From contig CM061238.1 in NCBI GenBank assembly GCA_030848705.1, positions 78,578,685-78,642,684 on the forward strand: a stretch of DNA of 64,000 nucleotides. Reading direction: 5' to 3'. Within the stretch, counting starts at the first letter, position 1; each line of letters starts with the position of its first letter. Below the pieces are notes generated by a model. It worked only from the letters and a program-made list of their open reading frames with translations, did no database searches and was not told the DNA's origin. The stretch is from Heracleum sosnowskyi (Eukaryota; Streptophyta; Magnoliopsida; Apiales; Apiaceae). Below are positions 1-10,300 of this stretch, piece after piece. Position numbers and translations under genes: made by a program.

Positions 1-1125
1 ATACTTTCATCTTCAAATTCCAAAATAAAGTCAGCTAGGACTTGCCCTTTGATTGCCGTTCGGGAAGTGTATTCCAAATCGAACTGCCCTAACTCAATTG
101 CCCACTTCAGCATCCTTCCTGAGGCCTCTGGTTTATGTAAAATATGTTGCATGGGATAAGAATTCTGCACTTCAATCTTATGAGCCTGGAAGTAAGGACA
201 TAATTTTCGTGCAGCCAAGACCAAGGCATATACCAACTTCTCCATAATAGTATATCGAGTCTCTGCATCGAACAACTTTTTGCTCACATAATAGATCGGA
301 GATTGTGAACCATCCTCCTCTTGTACCAAGACAACACTAATGGAGTAATCAGAGATGGCCAGATACAAAATCAACACTTCACCATCCACAGGCTTGGCCA
401 AGAGTGGGGGCTTACCTAATTGCTCCTTGATTTTTTGAAAAGCATCTTCACAGGCATGAGTCCACATAAAATCCTTATCAACCCCCTAATGGCTTTGAAA
501 AAATCTTTGCAACGATCGGAAGACTTTGAGACAAAACAATTTAAAGCTACAATCCGTCCACAAAGGCTTTGAACCTGCTTCACACTAGTAGGAGACTTCA
601 TTTCGAGGAGTGCCTTAATTTTTTCTGGATTAGCCTCAATTCCTCTATGATTCACGATAAAGCCTAAAAACTTCCCCGACTCAACACCAAAGACACATTT
701 TTGCGGATTTAACTTCATCCTATACCTCCTTAAAATACCAAACGTCTCTTCCAAGTGCCTAACATGGTCTCTTGCTTTTTTGAACTTGACAAGCATATCA
801 TCGACATATACCTCCATGGTCTTGCCTATCTGCTCTTTGAACATCATATTCACCAACCTTTGATAAGTTGCCCCTGCATTGATGAGACCAAAAGGCATGC
901 CAATATAACAATACAACCCTCTGTCAGTGATAAATGAGGTATGCTCCTGGTCTGATCCGTACATGGGAATTTGATTGTACCCTGAGTAGGCATCCATAAA
1001 ACTTAAGAGAACATGTCTAGCCGTAGCATCCACCAACTGATCAATTCGAGGAAGTGGGAAACTATCCTTCGGGCAAGCTTTGTTCAGATCTGTGAAGTCC
1101 ACACAAGTTCTCCATTTCCCATTGG
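1..1125 (-). pseudogene. Tat-like Ty3/gypsy pol fragment (element O): RT core and RNase H
   Basis: Minus-strand pol fragment of the outermost element O. The RT part (about 485-1125) shows PNGKWRTCVDFTDLNKACPK, then SFMDAYSGYNQI, the FGLINAGATYQRLVN region and the catalytic YVDD box, which is standard Ty3/gypsy RT. Near position 484 the frame shifts; RNase H then continues to the window edge in another frame (motifs SPIYYVSKKL, LKWAIELGQFDLEY and VLADFILEF). It would copy element RNA into cDNA in cytoplasmic particles. The preceding RT residues lie at 2529-2540 and 36371 onward, separated by a solo LTR and element B. Frameshifts and insertions make it dead. Lineage is judged from the protease and RT motif style; integrase would lie beyond the left edge. 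Confidence 0.9.
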
Positions 1126-2138
1126 GCTTTTGTTCGCACAAAATCACGCAAGCGTACGCGGTCACAAGTAATATATGAATAAGTCAAGTTCGTTCCCACA
1201 TAGACTGGTTTACTACAGTTATGCACTTATGCAACAATGTATGGCTATTGTTCAATGCTAAGACAAGTATCAAAGTTGAGTTGTGATTATCTAATTTAAC
1301 TAAGCAATTTACCAAGTCTATAATTAACTAAGGAGTTTACGGTCGAATTACTTATGAGAATAAACATGGGATCCTAACTTCATTAAATACTTCATTCAGA
1401 GTTTTTATGTCTTTAATCAATGTATGTGATGGTTTTGACAACTAATCGGACAACACGAAATCAGTACATGCTACCTTTCAGTATACGTATACCAAACCAC
1501 TCAAACATCCACAAAAGAGATAGAAGTTGAGCAGACACCAATTATGCTTAGACCCTATATGTCTATAAGATTTGAAAACATAACGGTTTAACGAGCAAGT
1601 TATCCATTCAGATTACATAGGGCAGGTAAGATGGTTAAAATTACCTAAGAATCATGCATGACAAACATACATAAACCTATGCTAGCATGGCAAGTTCTAA
1701 ACCTCGATATCCACTTTCGCAATCAATAGAGATTAACAAACGACTTAGATGTTAGCTACGCATCCAAGAAGAATAAGTACAACCATACTAGGAAGCCAAT
1801 TATTCATCACACACAAATCTTTAAAACAATTAACTACTAAAATCCATAGATAAATCCGTTAGAATCCCATGACAACGATTAGTTCATAATCGAACCGCTC
1901 GTCATCATGGGTTATGATGAAAACATGATAGTAAATAGGTCTCGAATACTATTAAAGAATACTAATAAGGTTTATGAAAACAACTCCAACGAGAATCCAA
2001 AGTATCGCCTAATTAGAAGAATACAAAGATAAGATGAAATTAGGTCTTCGTAATCAACCGTCTTGTTGTTCTCTCTCCTGGTAGATATTAGATGGATAGA
2101 TAGCTAGGTATATGATGCCCTAAAATCGTCCCCAAGTG

Positions 2139-2146
2139 TTTTTATA
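2139..2146 (-). promoter_or_regulatory. TATA-like box of the solo LTR
   Basis: TATAAAAA on the minus strand, about 380 bp after the LTR start, at a plausible U3/R position. Prediction from sequence only. Confidence 0.5.
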
Positions 2147-2221
2147 GCCTCACGGTTGACTGGTCTCTGCTAGTTTCCAAAACAGAATTGAAATCAGCAT
2201 CTTCAGCATTCGAACAAGCGC

Positions 2222-2283
2222 GGGCGCGCTCCTGAGAGGCGCGGGCGCGCTCCACCTCTTGCCAACAAGCGTGGGCGCGCTCC
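2222..2283 (-). repeat. Three GC-rich direct repeats in the solo LTR
   Basis: GGGCGCGCTCC occurs at 2222-2232, 2243-2253 and 2273-2283 in the U3 side of an otherwise AT-rich LTR, upstream of its TATA-like box on the minus strand. The surroundings (CAACAAGCGTGG and similar) are also partly repeated. Confidence 0.85.
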
Positions 2284-2545
2284 ACCTTCTGCTAAACATT
2301 CTGCTTTTCTTCCTTTACTCTCGCAATTGCTTGTACGTTCTTGGCCTTTACTCTTTGAGTTCACATAACCACCACATTTGGAGAAATCATCACCTTTCTG
2401 CCTCTAGACACTATTCTGCACACAATAACTGGAAAACACGTTAAAAACACCACACGCTTGAGTTCAAACGATCGATTTAAGCTGATTCGACGCGTTCCAA
2501 GTGGATATAAAATCCACTTATCAGCTTTTCACCAATACTGGATTT

Positions 2546-3026
2546 TGTTACCCAATAGATGTCGATTATAGAAGGGGGTTGAATATAATCGTACTAAATA
2601 ATCGACTAAAATAGATATGTAAAACAATCAATACCAGCTTTTATTAATCTTTATAAAAACTGATACAAACTCTCTCAAGAAACTATGAGTTCTTAAGATC
2701 TGCTAGGTTTACAAAATACTCATGTAAGTTATTACTCTCGTAAAACCTATTCTGTGTTTATATATAGACACAGCTACACATTCTGTTACACAAGATAATC
2801 CCTATTTAATTAGATTGATCTTCTTGTCGCTTATCTTCTGTAATAGCTTCAGTGATACATATCCTGACAAATCAATCTTCTCCTGAAATCATGGAACAGT
2901 ATCAATCATCACAACTCCTGATTTGATCTACTACTGATGATGACGTCATCAGTCATCAGCTACTGATGATGCAAGTACTGATGCCACTCGGTCCTGATAC
3001 ATTCATTAAATCAACATTTTCCAACA
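2546..3026 (-). repeat. Element B 3' LTR
   Basis: 481-bp LTR beginning TGTTGGAAAATG and ending GGGTAACA on the minus strand. It matches 35884-36365 with about 4% differences by eye. It contains the SIRE-type terminal block ATTCAACCCCC and a cluster of CATCAG/CTGATG motifs at about 2925-2990, including an imperfect palindrome around GATGACGTCATC. A TATA box is at 2757-2768. Confidence 0.92.
2757..2768 (-). promoter_or_regulatory. TATA box of element B 3' LTR
   Basis: TCTATATATAAA on the minus strand. The matching site in the 5' LTR has a base change (TATATAC-type on the plus strand). Position relative to the LTR start is typical of a U3 promoter. Prediction only. Confidence 0.55.
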
Positions 3027-3041
3027 ATCTCCCCCAATTTA
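3027..3041 (-). promoter_or_regulatory. Polypurine tract of element B
   Basis: Minus strand AAATTGGGGGAGAT abuts the 3' LTR start. This is the expected site for plus-strand cDNA priming. It is almost the same as the A1 tract at 15905-15918. Confidence 0.8.
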
Positions 3042-3095
3042 TACTTTCTGAAATAAAGCATAAATTCCCTTGATTTAATGATGCCAAAACTTCCA

Positions 3096-3821
3096 TCAAA
3101 TGCTCGCAGGATAAAAATGAGAATTATGCCTTAGATATTCTTCAAAATCAGACACTTTTACAAATCCTGTATTTCTCTGAAGAAGCTTCTTCATCAACTC
3201 ATCTTCCTCTTCCAACAGCAAGTCGATCATCTTCCTTCTAAGTTTCTTCAAACTTTCATTATCTTTATCAGTCTGATAAATTGCAACTCTCAGATCTTCA
3301 ATAGGACTTTTCAGCATTCTCTCATCTAAATATATACATTTGAACCTCTCACTGTCATGACTAAAGGTCAAATGTGTAATACCTAGAGATGTTTCAATAA
3401 ACGCGCTGCCCTTCTTCATTTCCACTTCATGTCCATCCATGTCAATGTATTTAGGAATATATCCAGTATCTTTAGAGTTTAGTGCCATCAAATGTAAATC
3501 AATACTGGACTGAATCTTCTTTCTCCACTTAACACACAGATCCTCTTTAGGGACAAACAGATATAATACATACCTCAATTCTTCCAGATTCTTTATTGAG
3601 ATGTCTAAAGATGTCAGAACAAATGTAGTTCCATCCTTGAGAAAATAAACCATCTTTTCTTGAGGTAGATTCCCATCAAAAACATCATAGACCATTTGAA
3701 CAGATATTAGTTTATCAAGATGTTTCTGAGTCAACCTGTCACTCAGATTTTCTGTTAAGCATGCATGATCATATGACGTTGCTTGAGGAGTTTTCTCTGC
3801 ATCAGGATGTCCAATACCTCC
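3096..3821 (-). pseudogene. Element B third ORF, C-terminal fragment
   Basis: A roughly 240-residue frame reading into the B 3' end, cut from the rest of its ORF by the A1 insertion (TSD CCTCC at 3817-3821 and 16936-16940). It resembles the C-terminal part of the A1 third ORF only loosely: a hydrophobic/charged block (VYFLKDGTTFVL, LEELRYVLYLF), then a Lys/Glu-rich helix (KLRRKMIDLLLEEEDELMKK). The frame just inside the A1 boundary appears shifted, because a different frame is more coil-like there. No signal peptide, membrane segment or known catalytic motif is seen. The function of this ORF class in SIRE-like elements is not established; it is often called env-like by position alone. Confidence 0.6.
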
Positions 3822-4119
3822 TGTTAGGAATATGTTGTTCTTGATGATAAACATAAAACACTTAGTAGAATTTGTGTAAAGTCATTTTTGTAACTGTCAA
3901 CGAAATGGCATGCTTTGCAGCATTCCGTTGACAGGAAGCTCATCAACGAAATGAGTGTTGTAGCAATTGCATTGTACAATACTTCACAGTATGATAGGCA
4001 TTCTGTTATATGTTTTAGATAGGTTTTCTAAGTCATGTTGACTAAGTACTAGATAGGCAAAATAGGTTGGTTAATTGTAAATATGTTATGCCTTGTAATT
4101 TTGACTAAGTGAAGACATG

Positions 4120-4241
4120 TCAACGGTATGAAGATTACTCTGTCAACGGTATGGAGTTTACCCATCAACGAAACGAGGGAAACACCATCAACGGAATGAA
4201 GAATGAAGCTATCAACGAAACACATCTCCTTGCTATCAACG
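4120..4241 (+). repeat. Direct-repeat cluster of TCAACG motifs in the A1 LTR
   Basis: TCAACG cores at 4120, 4143, 4165, 4188, 4212 and 4236, all in the same orientation and spaced 22-24 bp apart. Flanks are variants of GTCAACGGTATG, ATCAACGAAAC and ATCAACGGAATG. They sit roughly 290-410 bp upstream of the TATA-like box. The same cluster recurs in the A1 3' LTR and in A2. Confidence 0.9.
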
Positions 4242-4528
4242 AATCAATGTTGCTTTTTGAACAGTTGACAAAGTGATAGTGACAGTTTACTGAACAGGTC
4301 TAAAAGGAGATATGGAAGTGTACTTTGCATTGGAAGCCATCAAAGTGGATACTGGAAATAAGGAAACATTCCAGTTTCCAATAAGGCTCTTGGAAATGAT
4401 TATAATGAGCATGAAGACAAAAGCAAAGATCTCCAAGGACCATTGGACAAAAGGAATGAAAAGCAAGCTACTGATGGTTACTACTATTATTCTTTAGTTT
4501 AACCAAACGTAGAATTGTAAACTTGGGA

Positions 4529-4538
4529 TTATATAACC
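4529..4538 (+). promoter_or_regulatory. TATA-like box of the A1 LTR
   Basis: TTATATAACC in the second half of the LTR, about 130 bp upstream of an AATAAA. The A2 copy has TTTATAACC here, two bases shorter. Predicted RNA start; no direct evidence. Confidence 0.5.
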
Positions 4539-4669
4539 AAGTGTAGCAGTTACTTTAGAAATAAGAGAAGAAACACAAATAGATTGTATTAGCTATTTTT
4601 GAGAGCAATTCTTCTCTACAACCTTGTAACTGAGCAGCTGTGTACTTTTGTATCACAGATTATTTCCGC

Positions 4670-4675
4670 AATAAA
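4670..4675 (+). terminator. Polyadenylation signal in the A1 LTR
   Basis: AATAAA within the LTR, repeated at 16767-16772 in the 3' LTR, where it would define the RNA 3' end. Confidence 0.5.
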
Positions 4676-4840
4676 AACACTTCAGTTGGATCATCAAACA
4701 ATCCAACTGAATTATTTATATCTTGTGTTTTTATTTATTCAGTTCAGTTTTATTTTAAAGTGTTTAGTTTCAAGAAAATATCAAGAATTGTATTCAACCC
4801 CCCCTTCTACAATTCTGTTAGGTCATTTGGGAATAACAAT

Positions 4841-4852
4841 TGGTATCAGAGC
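4841..4852 (+). promoter_or_regulatory. A1 primer binding site (tRNA-iMet type)
   Basis: TGGTATCAGAGC begins two bases after the 5' LTR. It is complementary to the 3' end of plant initiator tRNA-Met, the usual primer for Ty1/copia reverse transcription. Confidence 0.9.
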
Positions 4853-4902
4853 GAGCTTCTAACATACAAGAAGTTTAAAGATCAAGACCAAAAACAGAAA
4901 CC

Positions 4903-7374
4903 ATGGTGAAGAAGGATGCAGGTGTGAAGATACCAGTTCTTGATAAAGATAATTACTTTCACTGGAAAGTAAAGATGCATTTACATCTCATGTCTATGGA
5001 TGAGAGGTATGTAGACTGCATTGAGAAAGGTCCACACGTTCCCATGAAGCTTGATTCTAGAGTTGGACTGCCAGATGATGCACCTGATGTAGAGATTCCA
5101 AAAACTGTCTCAGAATGGACTGTTGAAGATATTGCAGAAGTCCATAAAGACAAAAGGACCATGAACATTCTGTTTAATGGTTTGGAGCAAGAGATGTTTG
5201 ACAATGTTATCAACTGTACAACCTCTAAGGAAGTATGGGATACTGTTAGAACTCTCTGTGAAGGAACTGAGCAAGTCAGGGAAAATAAAATGCAACTCCT
5301 TATACAACAATATGAGCATTTTCATTTTAAAGCTGGTGAAACCCTAAATGACACGTTTAGTAGGTTTCAAAAGCTTTTGAATGGATTAAAGTTGTATGGG
5401 AGGATCTATCAAACCAAGGATTCAAACCTTAAATTTCTTAGAGCTCTTCCAAAAGAATGGAAGCCTATGACTGTTTCTCTCAGAAACACTCAAGAGTACA
5501 AAGACTACACTCTTGAAAGGCTTTATGGAACCTTGAAGACTTATGAGCTGGAAATGGAGCAAGATGAGGAAATTGAAAAGGTACAAAAGAAGGGTGGATC
5601 TATTGCATTGATTGCATCTGTGAACCAACTTGAAGATGACAATAAAGAAGCTGCAAAGGCCACAACTAGTCGATCTAGTTGTAGGAGTGATGTTAGCAAG
5701 GGTAAAGACAAGATGACAGAAGAAGAAGAATCAGAACCAGCCAACTTGGAGGACTTAGATGAGATTGATGAACACATTGCTTTTCTGTCTAGAAAATTCT
5801 CTAAGTTCAAGTTCAAAAGAAACTCAGAAGCAAGGCCACCAAGGAGAGACTTTCAACCTAGCAAAACAAACTGGATTGAAAAGTCTAAATCAAAATGTTT
5901 CAATTGTGGAATGCTTGGTCACTTTGCTGGAGACTGCAGAAAGCCCAAGGTTGAGAAGGGCAACAGGAAATTTGAGCCTGTTGATTATAAAAAGAAATAC
6001 TTTGAACTTCTCAAACAAAAAGAAAAGGCTTTCATGTCTCAGGAGTATGATTGGGCTGGTAATGGTGAAGATTCTGATGATGATGTTGAGTATGTCAACT
6101 TGGCTCTTATGGCTGACAATCATGAGCAGGAAGCAAGTTCCTCAAGCAACCAGGTAACAATTACTAATCTTTCTGAGCTTTCTAAAGAGGAATGCGACAG
6201 TGCAGTAAATGAAATGTCTACTGTATTATATAATTTGCGTGTTACTCTTAAATCACTTACTAAAGAGAATTCTAGAATAAAAGAGACCAATCTGCTCTTA
6301 AGTGATAGGAATGCAATGTTAGAAGCACAGCTCATTGAATTTGAGAAAATGAGATGTGTTAGTAGGGATGCTAAGAAGGAACTTGAGAACGTGTTACAAA
6401 GGGAAGAAATTCTTAAAACACAACTTGAGATAGAACAAGGTGTGATTGCAAAATGGAAGGATGCCAGGAATGTTGCTGCCAACATAATTAATGTTCAAGG
6501 CGTGGAATCCTTCTGTGAGCAATCATGGAAAAGGAACAAAGAGAAGCTAGGGTATGTTGGTGAAACCTTAGAATCAGAAACTGAGTCAACAAACAACAAG
6601 GATCATTTGTTGAAGGTTGATATGTCAACGGAATGCAATGTTTCGTTGACAGATGAACCATCAACCGATCAGGCTGTTTCGTTGACAGAGAAAAGAAAGG
6701 ATGAACTCACTAGACTTAATAACAAGTATGGTCCTGTCACCAAGAACTTTGTTCAAGGTGAGTCTAGTAAATCAAAGAAAGTTGAGAAGCCTGTTGAGAG
6801 AGCTAATGTAGGTAACTTGTCTAACAAGCAATTGAAAGACAAGTTAGAGAAAGTTCAGGTTGAGGCTAAGGGAAATAAAAAGAATAACAGAAATGGCAAG
6901 GTAGGGATTAACAAACACAACAATTACACACCTGATAAATATGCACCTAGAAAGACATGTGTCAATTGTGGAAGTGTTAATCATTTATCTACTAACTGCA
7001 AATCTGTTAAGAAATCTGCTAATGTGAAAATGCCCAAGCCTGCAATGAACAGTTCCATGCCTAAAATGCCTGTTATGCCTAACATGTTTGCTCCATATGC
7101 ACAATTTCAGAATCCATATGCTAGCATGCCATTTGTGCCTAATCCTTACATGAATATGTTTAACATGCCACAAATGCCATGGAACATGAATAACATGATT
7201 GTTCCTCCAACTATGCATGCTATGAATGAAAATATGAGCAACCCTCAGAAATCAACACCAAGGGTAAAGATTGATTTGAATCAATCTGAGCCCAAAGTGA
7301 AAAATGGTACAAAAGGGAATGCAAAGGCTAACAAGACAGGACCCAAGGAAACTTGGGTACCAAAATCAACTTGA
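4903..7374 (+). CDS. gag: A1 Gag polyprotein, 823 aa
   Basis: Structural capsid/nucleocapsid protein of element A1, forming cytoplasmic particles that package element RNA. It starts at an ATG 50 bp past the primer site and opens MVKKDAGVKIPVLDKDNY, the usual copia Gag start (L-x-x-x-N-Y-x-x-W-K). The UBN2-type capsid region covers about residues 60-220. A CCHC zinc knuckle (CFNCGMLGHFAGDC) is at residues 332-345 and a second (CVNCGSVNHLSTNC) at 686-699, separated by a Glu/Lys-rich coiled-coil stretch at about 400-520. Two zinc knuckles and a Met/Pro/Asn-rich tail (about 705-780) make it long for copia Gag but typical of SIRE-like elements. Three TCAACG-type motifs lie at residues 575-595. Pol overlaps its end in the -1 frame. 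Confidence 0.95.
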   Translation: MVKKDAGVKIPVLDKDNYFHWKVKMHLHLMSMDERYVDCIEKGPHVPMKLDSRVGLPDDAPDVEIPKTVSEWTVEDIAEVHKDKRTMNILFNGLEQEMFDNVINCTTSKEVWDTVRTLCEGTEQVRENKMQLLIQQYEHFHFKAGETLNDTFSRFQKLLNGLKLYGRIYQTKDSNLKFLRALPKEWKPMTVSLRNTQEYKDYTLERLYGTLKTYELEMEQDEEIEKVQKKGGSIALIASVNQLEDDNKEAAKATTSRSSCRSDVSKGKDKMTEEEESEPANLEDLDEIDEHIAFLSRKFSKFKFKRNSEARPPRRDFQPSKTNWIEKSKSKCFNCGMLGHFAGDCRKPKVEKGNRKFEPVDYKKKYFELLKQKEKAFMSQEYDWAGNGEDSDDDVEYVNLALMADNHEQEASSSSNQVTITNLSELSKEECDSAVNEMSTVLYNLRVTLKSLTKENSRIKETNLLLSDRNAMLEAQLIEFEKMRCVSRDAKKELENVLQREEILKTQLEIEQGVIAKWKDARNVAANIINVQGVESFCEQSWKRNKEKLGYVGETLESETESTNNKDHLLKVDMSTECNVSLTDEPSTDQAVSLTEKRKDELTRLNNKYGPVTKNFVQGESSKSKKVEKPVERANVGNLSNKQLKDKLEKVQVEAKGNKKNNRNGKVGINKHNNYTPDKYAPRKTCVNCGSVNHLSTNCKSVKKSANVKMPKPAMNSSMPKMPVMPNMFAPYAQFQNPYASMPFVPNPYMNMFNMPQMPWNMNNMIVPPTMHAMNENMSNPQKSTPRVKIDLNQSEPKVKNGTKGNAKANKTGPKETWVPKST

Positions 7375-10300
7375 TTTGGGTTTATTGTGTGCAGGGAGAC
7401 AAAAGGAATCTTTGGTACTTGGATAGTGGTTGTTCAAGACACATGACTGGTGATTCTACCCTGCTCACAGAGTTTCAGGAAAGAGCTGGCCCTTGTATTG
7501 CTTTTGGAGATGACAGCAAAGGCTACACAAAGGGATATGGCTTGATTTCAAAAGAGAATGTCATCATAGATGAGGTTGCATTGGTGGATGGTCTTAAGCA
7601 CAACTTGCTTAGTATCAGCCAACTTTGTGACAAAGGATTTTTAGTTACTTTTTCGAAAGAAGCATGTGTTGTTTCTAAAGGAGGAAACAACAATGTGGTA
7701 ATGACTGGATTCAGAAGAGGGAATGTGTACATTGCTGACTTTAGTAGCACAAGTTCAGAAACCATCACCTGTCTTTTCAGCAAGGCAAGCAAAGATGAAA
7801 GTTGGTTATGGCACAAGAAATTATCCCATCTGAATTTCAAAGTTATGAATGATTTGGTGAGAAAGGATCTTGCTAGAGGAATTCCACAAGTGGAATTTTC
7901 CAAGGATGGTTTGTGTGATGCCTGTCAAAAAGGGAAACAGAAGAAGGCATCATTCAAAAGCAAGACAGAGTCATCAATTGTCCAGCAGCTTGAATTACTT
8001 CATATGGACCTATTTGGCCCTGTAAATGTTATGTCCATCTCAAAGAAGAAATACTGTCTTGTGATTGTTGATGATTTTTCTAGATTTACATGGACTTTCT
8101 TTTTGCACTCTAAAGATGAGGCAAGTGAAATCATTATCAATCACATCAAGATGGTAAGCAATCATCCTGATTTCAAAGTAAGAAGGATTAGGAGTGACAA
8201 TGGGACAGAATTCAAGAATTCGAGCATGAAGGTGTTCTGTGAAGAAAATGGTATTATGCATGAGTTTTCAGCAGCAAGAACACCACAGCAAAATGGTGTA
8301 GTTGAAAGGAAAAACAGAACACTTATTGAAGCTGCAAGGACAATGCTAGATGAATCAAAGTTACCTACATATTTTTGGGCTGAGGCAGTTAACACAGCTT
8401 GCTTTACTCAAAATATTTCTTTGATTAATCAGGCCAAGGGAATGACCCCTTATCATCTACTCAAAAGAAAGAAGCCACTATTAGATTTTCTTCATGTCTT
8501 TGGATGCAAGTGCTTTGTTCTGAGAAATCAAGCTGAGCATTTGGGGAAATTTGAAGCAAAGGCAGATGAAGCAATATTTGTGGGATATGCAGCAGGGAAA
8601 GCTTACAGAGTCTATAATCTCAGAATCAACATTGTTATGGAATCTGTACATGTTGTTTTTGATGATCTCAAAATACAAGGTCTCTGTGATGAAGGTTTCC
8701 ATGAAAGTCTCTCTTTTGAGAATGAGGAAGGAGAACAAGTGAATCATGATAAGGCTACTGAGAAACAGCCTAAAGTTGTTGTATCTAGCACAGATGAAAG
8801 CAGCAGTGAAGATGAAATTGCTGCATTAAGGTTAAAAAGGATAGCAGCTAGCAGACCAAATGGTCATTTCGTTGACAGTCATGATGGTGGATTCGTTGAC
8901 AGTCAGAATGAGCGTTTCGTTGACAGCCAAAACGGTCATACCGTTGATAGTCATAGGAATGCTTCTAGAAGTGATCAATTAGGGACAACAAACTCAGGGG
9001 GAGTTTCTCAAGGACAAATATCCAATCAAGGCAATCATGATCATGAAGCTACGTCTTCAAGAGCAAATCTACCTCCCTCAAGGAAATGGACTAAAGATCA
9101 TCCCTTTGAACTTATTATAGGTGATGTTTCTTCAAAAGTCCAAACTAGAAGAGCAACTCAAGAAGAATGTCTATATAGTAGCTTTCTGTCTCAAGATGAG
9201 CCAAAGAAAGTTGAGGATGCACTTCTAGATCCAGATTGGGTTTTAGCCATGCAAGAAGAGCTAAACCAATTTGAGAGAAACAATGTTTGGAAGCTGGTGC
9301 CCAGGCCTAATGACAGGAGTGTTATAGGCACAAAGTGGGTGTTCAGAAACAAGATGGATGAAAATGGCATAGTCACAAGGAACAAAGCTAGACTGGTTGC
9401 AAAAGGCTACTCACAGGAAGAGGGAATTGATTTTGATGAAACCTTTGCTCCTGTTGCAAGACTAGAAGCAATAAGGATTTTCCTAGCCTATGCAGCCCAT
9501 GCCAATTTCAAAGTCTATCAAATGGATGTGAAGAGTGCTTTTCTGAATGGGGAATTGGAAGAGGAGGTGTATGTAAGTCAACCTCCTGGTTTTGAAGATG
9601 ATGATTTTCCAGACTATGTGTACTTCCTTCTCAAAGCACTCTATGGTTTGAAACAAGCACCTAGAGCCTGGTATGACACTCTCTCACAGTTCCTCCTTGA
9701 GAATCATTTCACTAGAGGTACTGTAGATAAAACTCTTTTTCACAGGGTTGTAAATGGCTCTACTTTACTTGTTCAAATTTATGTAGATGATATAATCTTT
9801 GGGTCTACAGATGTGAAACTTTGTCAAAAGTTTGCCAAGCTTATGCAAAGTAAATATGAAATGAGCATGATGGGAGAATTAACTTACTTTCTTGGTCTTC
9901 AAGTAAAGCAAGTTAATGAAGGCATTTTCATTAGTCAAACAAAATACATTCATGATTTATTAAAGAAATTTAACCTAATGGAATGTTCTACTGCCAAAAC
10001 TCCCATGCCTACTGCCACCAAACTTGAATTGAATACTAAGGAAAAATCTGTGGACATTTCAAGTTACAGAGGCATGGTAGGCTCACTTTTATATTTAACA
10101 GCTAGTAGACCTGATATTATGTTTGCTACATGTCTATGTGCTAGATTTCAGGCTGATCCTAGAGAATCCCATTTAGTTGCTATTAAAAGAATTTTCAGAT
10201 ATCTCAAAGGAACACCAAACCTTGGCATTTGGTATCCTAGAGAATCTGGTTTTGAACTAATTGGTTATTCAGATGCAGATTTTGCAGGATGTAAAATTGA

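Larger units (their letters stand above)
1131..2523 (-). mobile_element. Solo LTR inserted in element O pol
   Basis: A 1393-bp insertion with TG...CA ends (minus strand TGATAAGTGG...GTGCGAACA), flanked by the 5-bp duplication GCTTT at 1126-1130 and 2524-2528. Removing it joins the O RT codons around the VLVK and PNGK motifs, although one base short of a clean frame. It has no internal region or primer site, as expected after LTR-LTR recombination. A TATA-like box (TATAAAAA) lies at 2139-2146 on the minus strand. Three GC-rich direct repeats with core GGGCGCGCTCC lie at 2222-2283. The source family is not assigned; no related internal region is in the window. Confidence 0.88.
3822..4838 (+). 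repeat. A1 5' LTR
   Basis: Starts TGTTAGGAATATG and ends GGGAATAACA. It holds nine copies of the TCAACG/CGTTGA core, six of them as spaced direct repeats between 4120 and 4241, and an inverted pair at 3894-3907 and 3921-3934. A TATA-like box is at 4529-4538, an AATAAA at 4670-4675, and the pyrimidine-rich SIRE-type end block (ATTCAACCCCCCC) near 4793. A short open frame at 4312-4497 is just LTR sequence. Confidence 0.96.

Noticed and set aside
1131..2523. MITE, Helitron or part of element B instead of a solo LTR
   Set aside because: TG...CA ends with a perfect 5-bp duplication and a TATA box fit an LTR; there are no terminal inverted repeats and no Helitron ends.
4312..4497. 61-codon frame repeated three times (also 16409 and 58024) as a conserved small gene
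   Set aside because: It lies wholly inside the A LTR; it recurs because the LTR does, and it shows no protein motif.
6985..7218. His-rich frame on the minus strand of gag
   Set aside because: Shadow of the Met/Pro/Asn-rich Gag tail: reversed CAT/ATG codons give His and Met.
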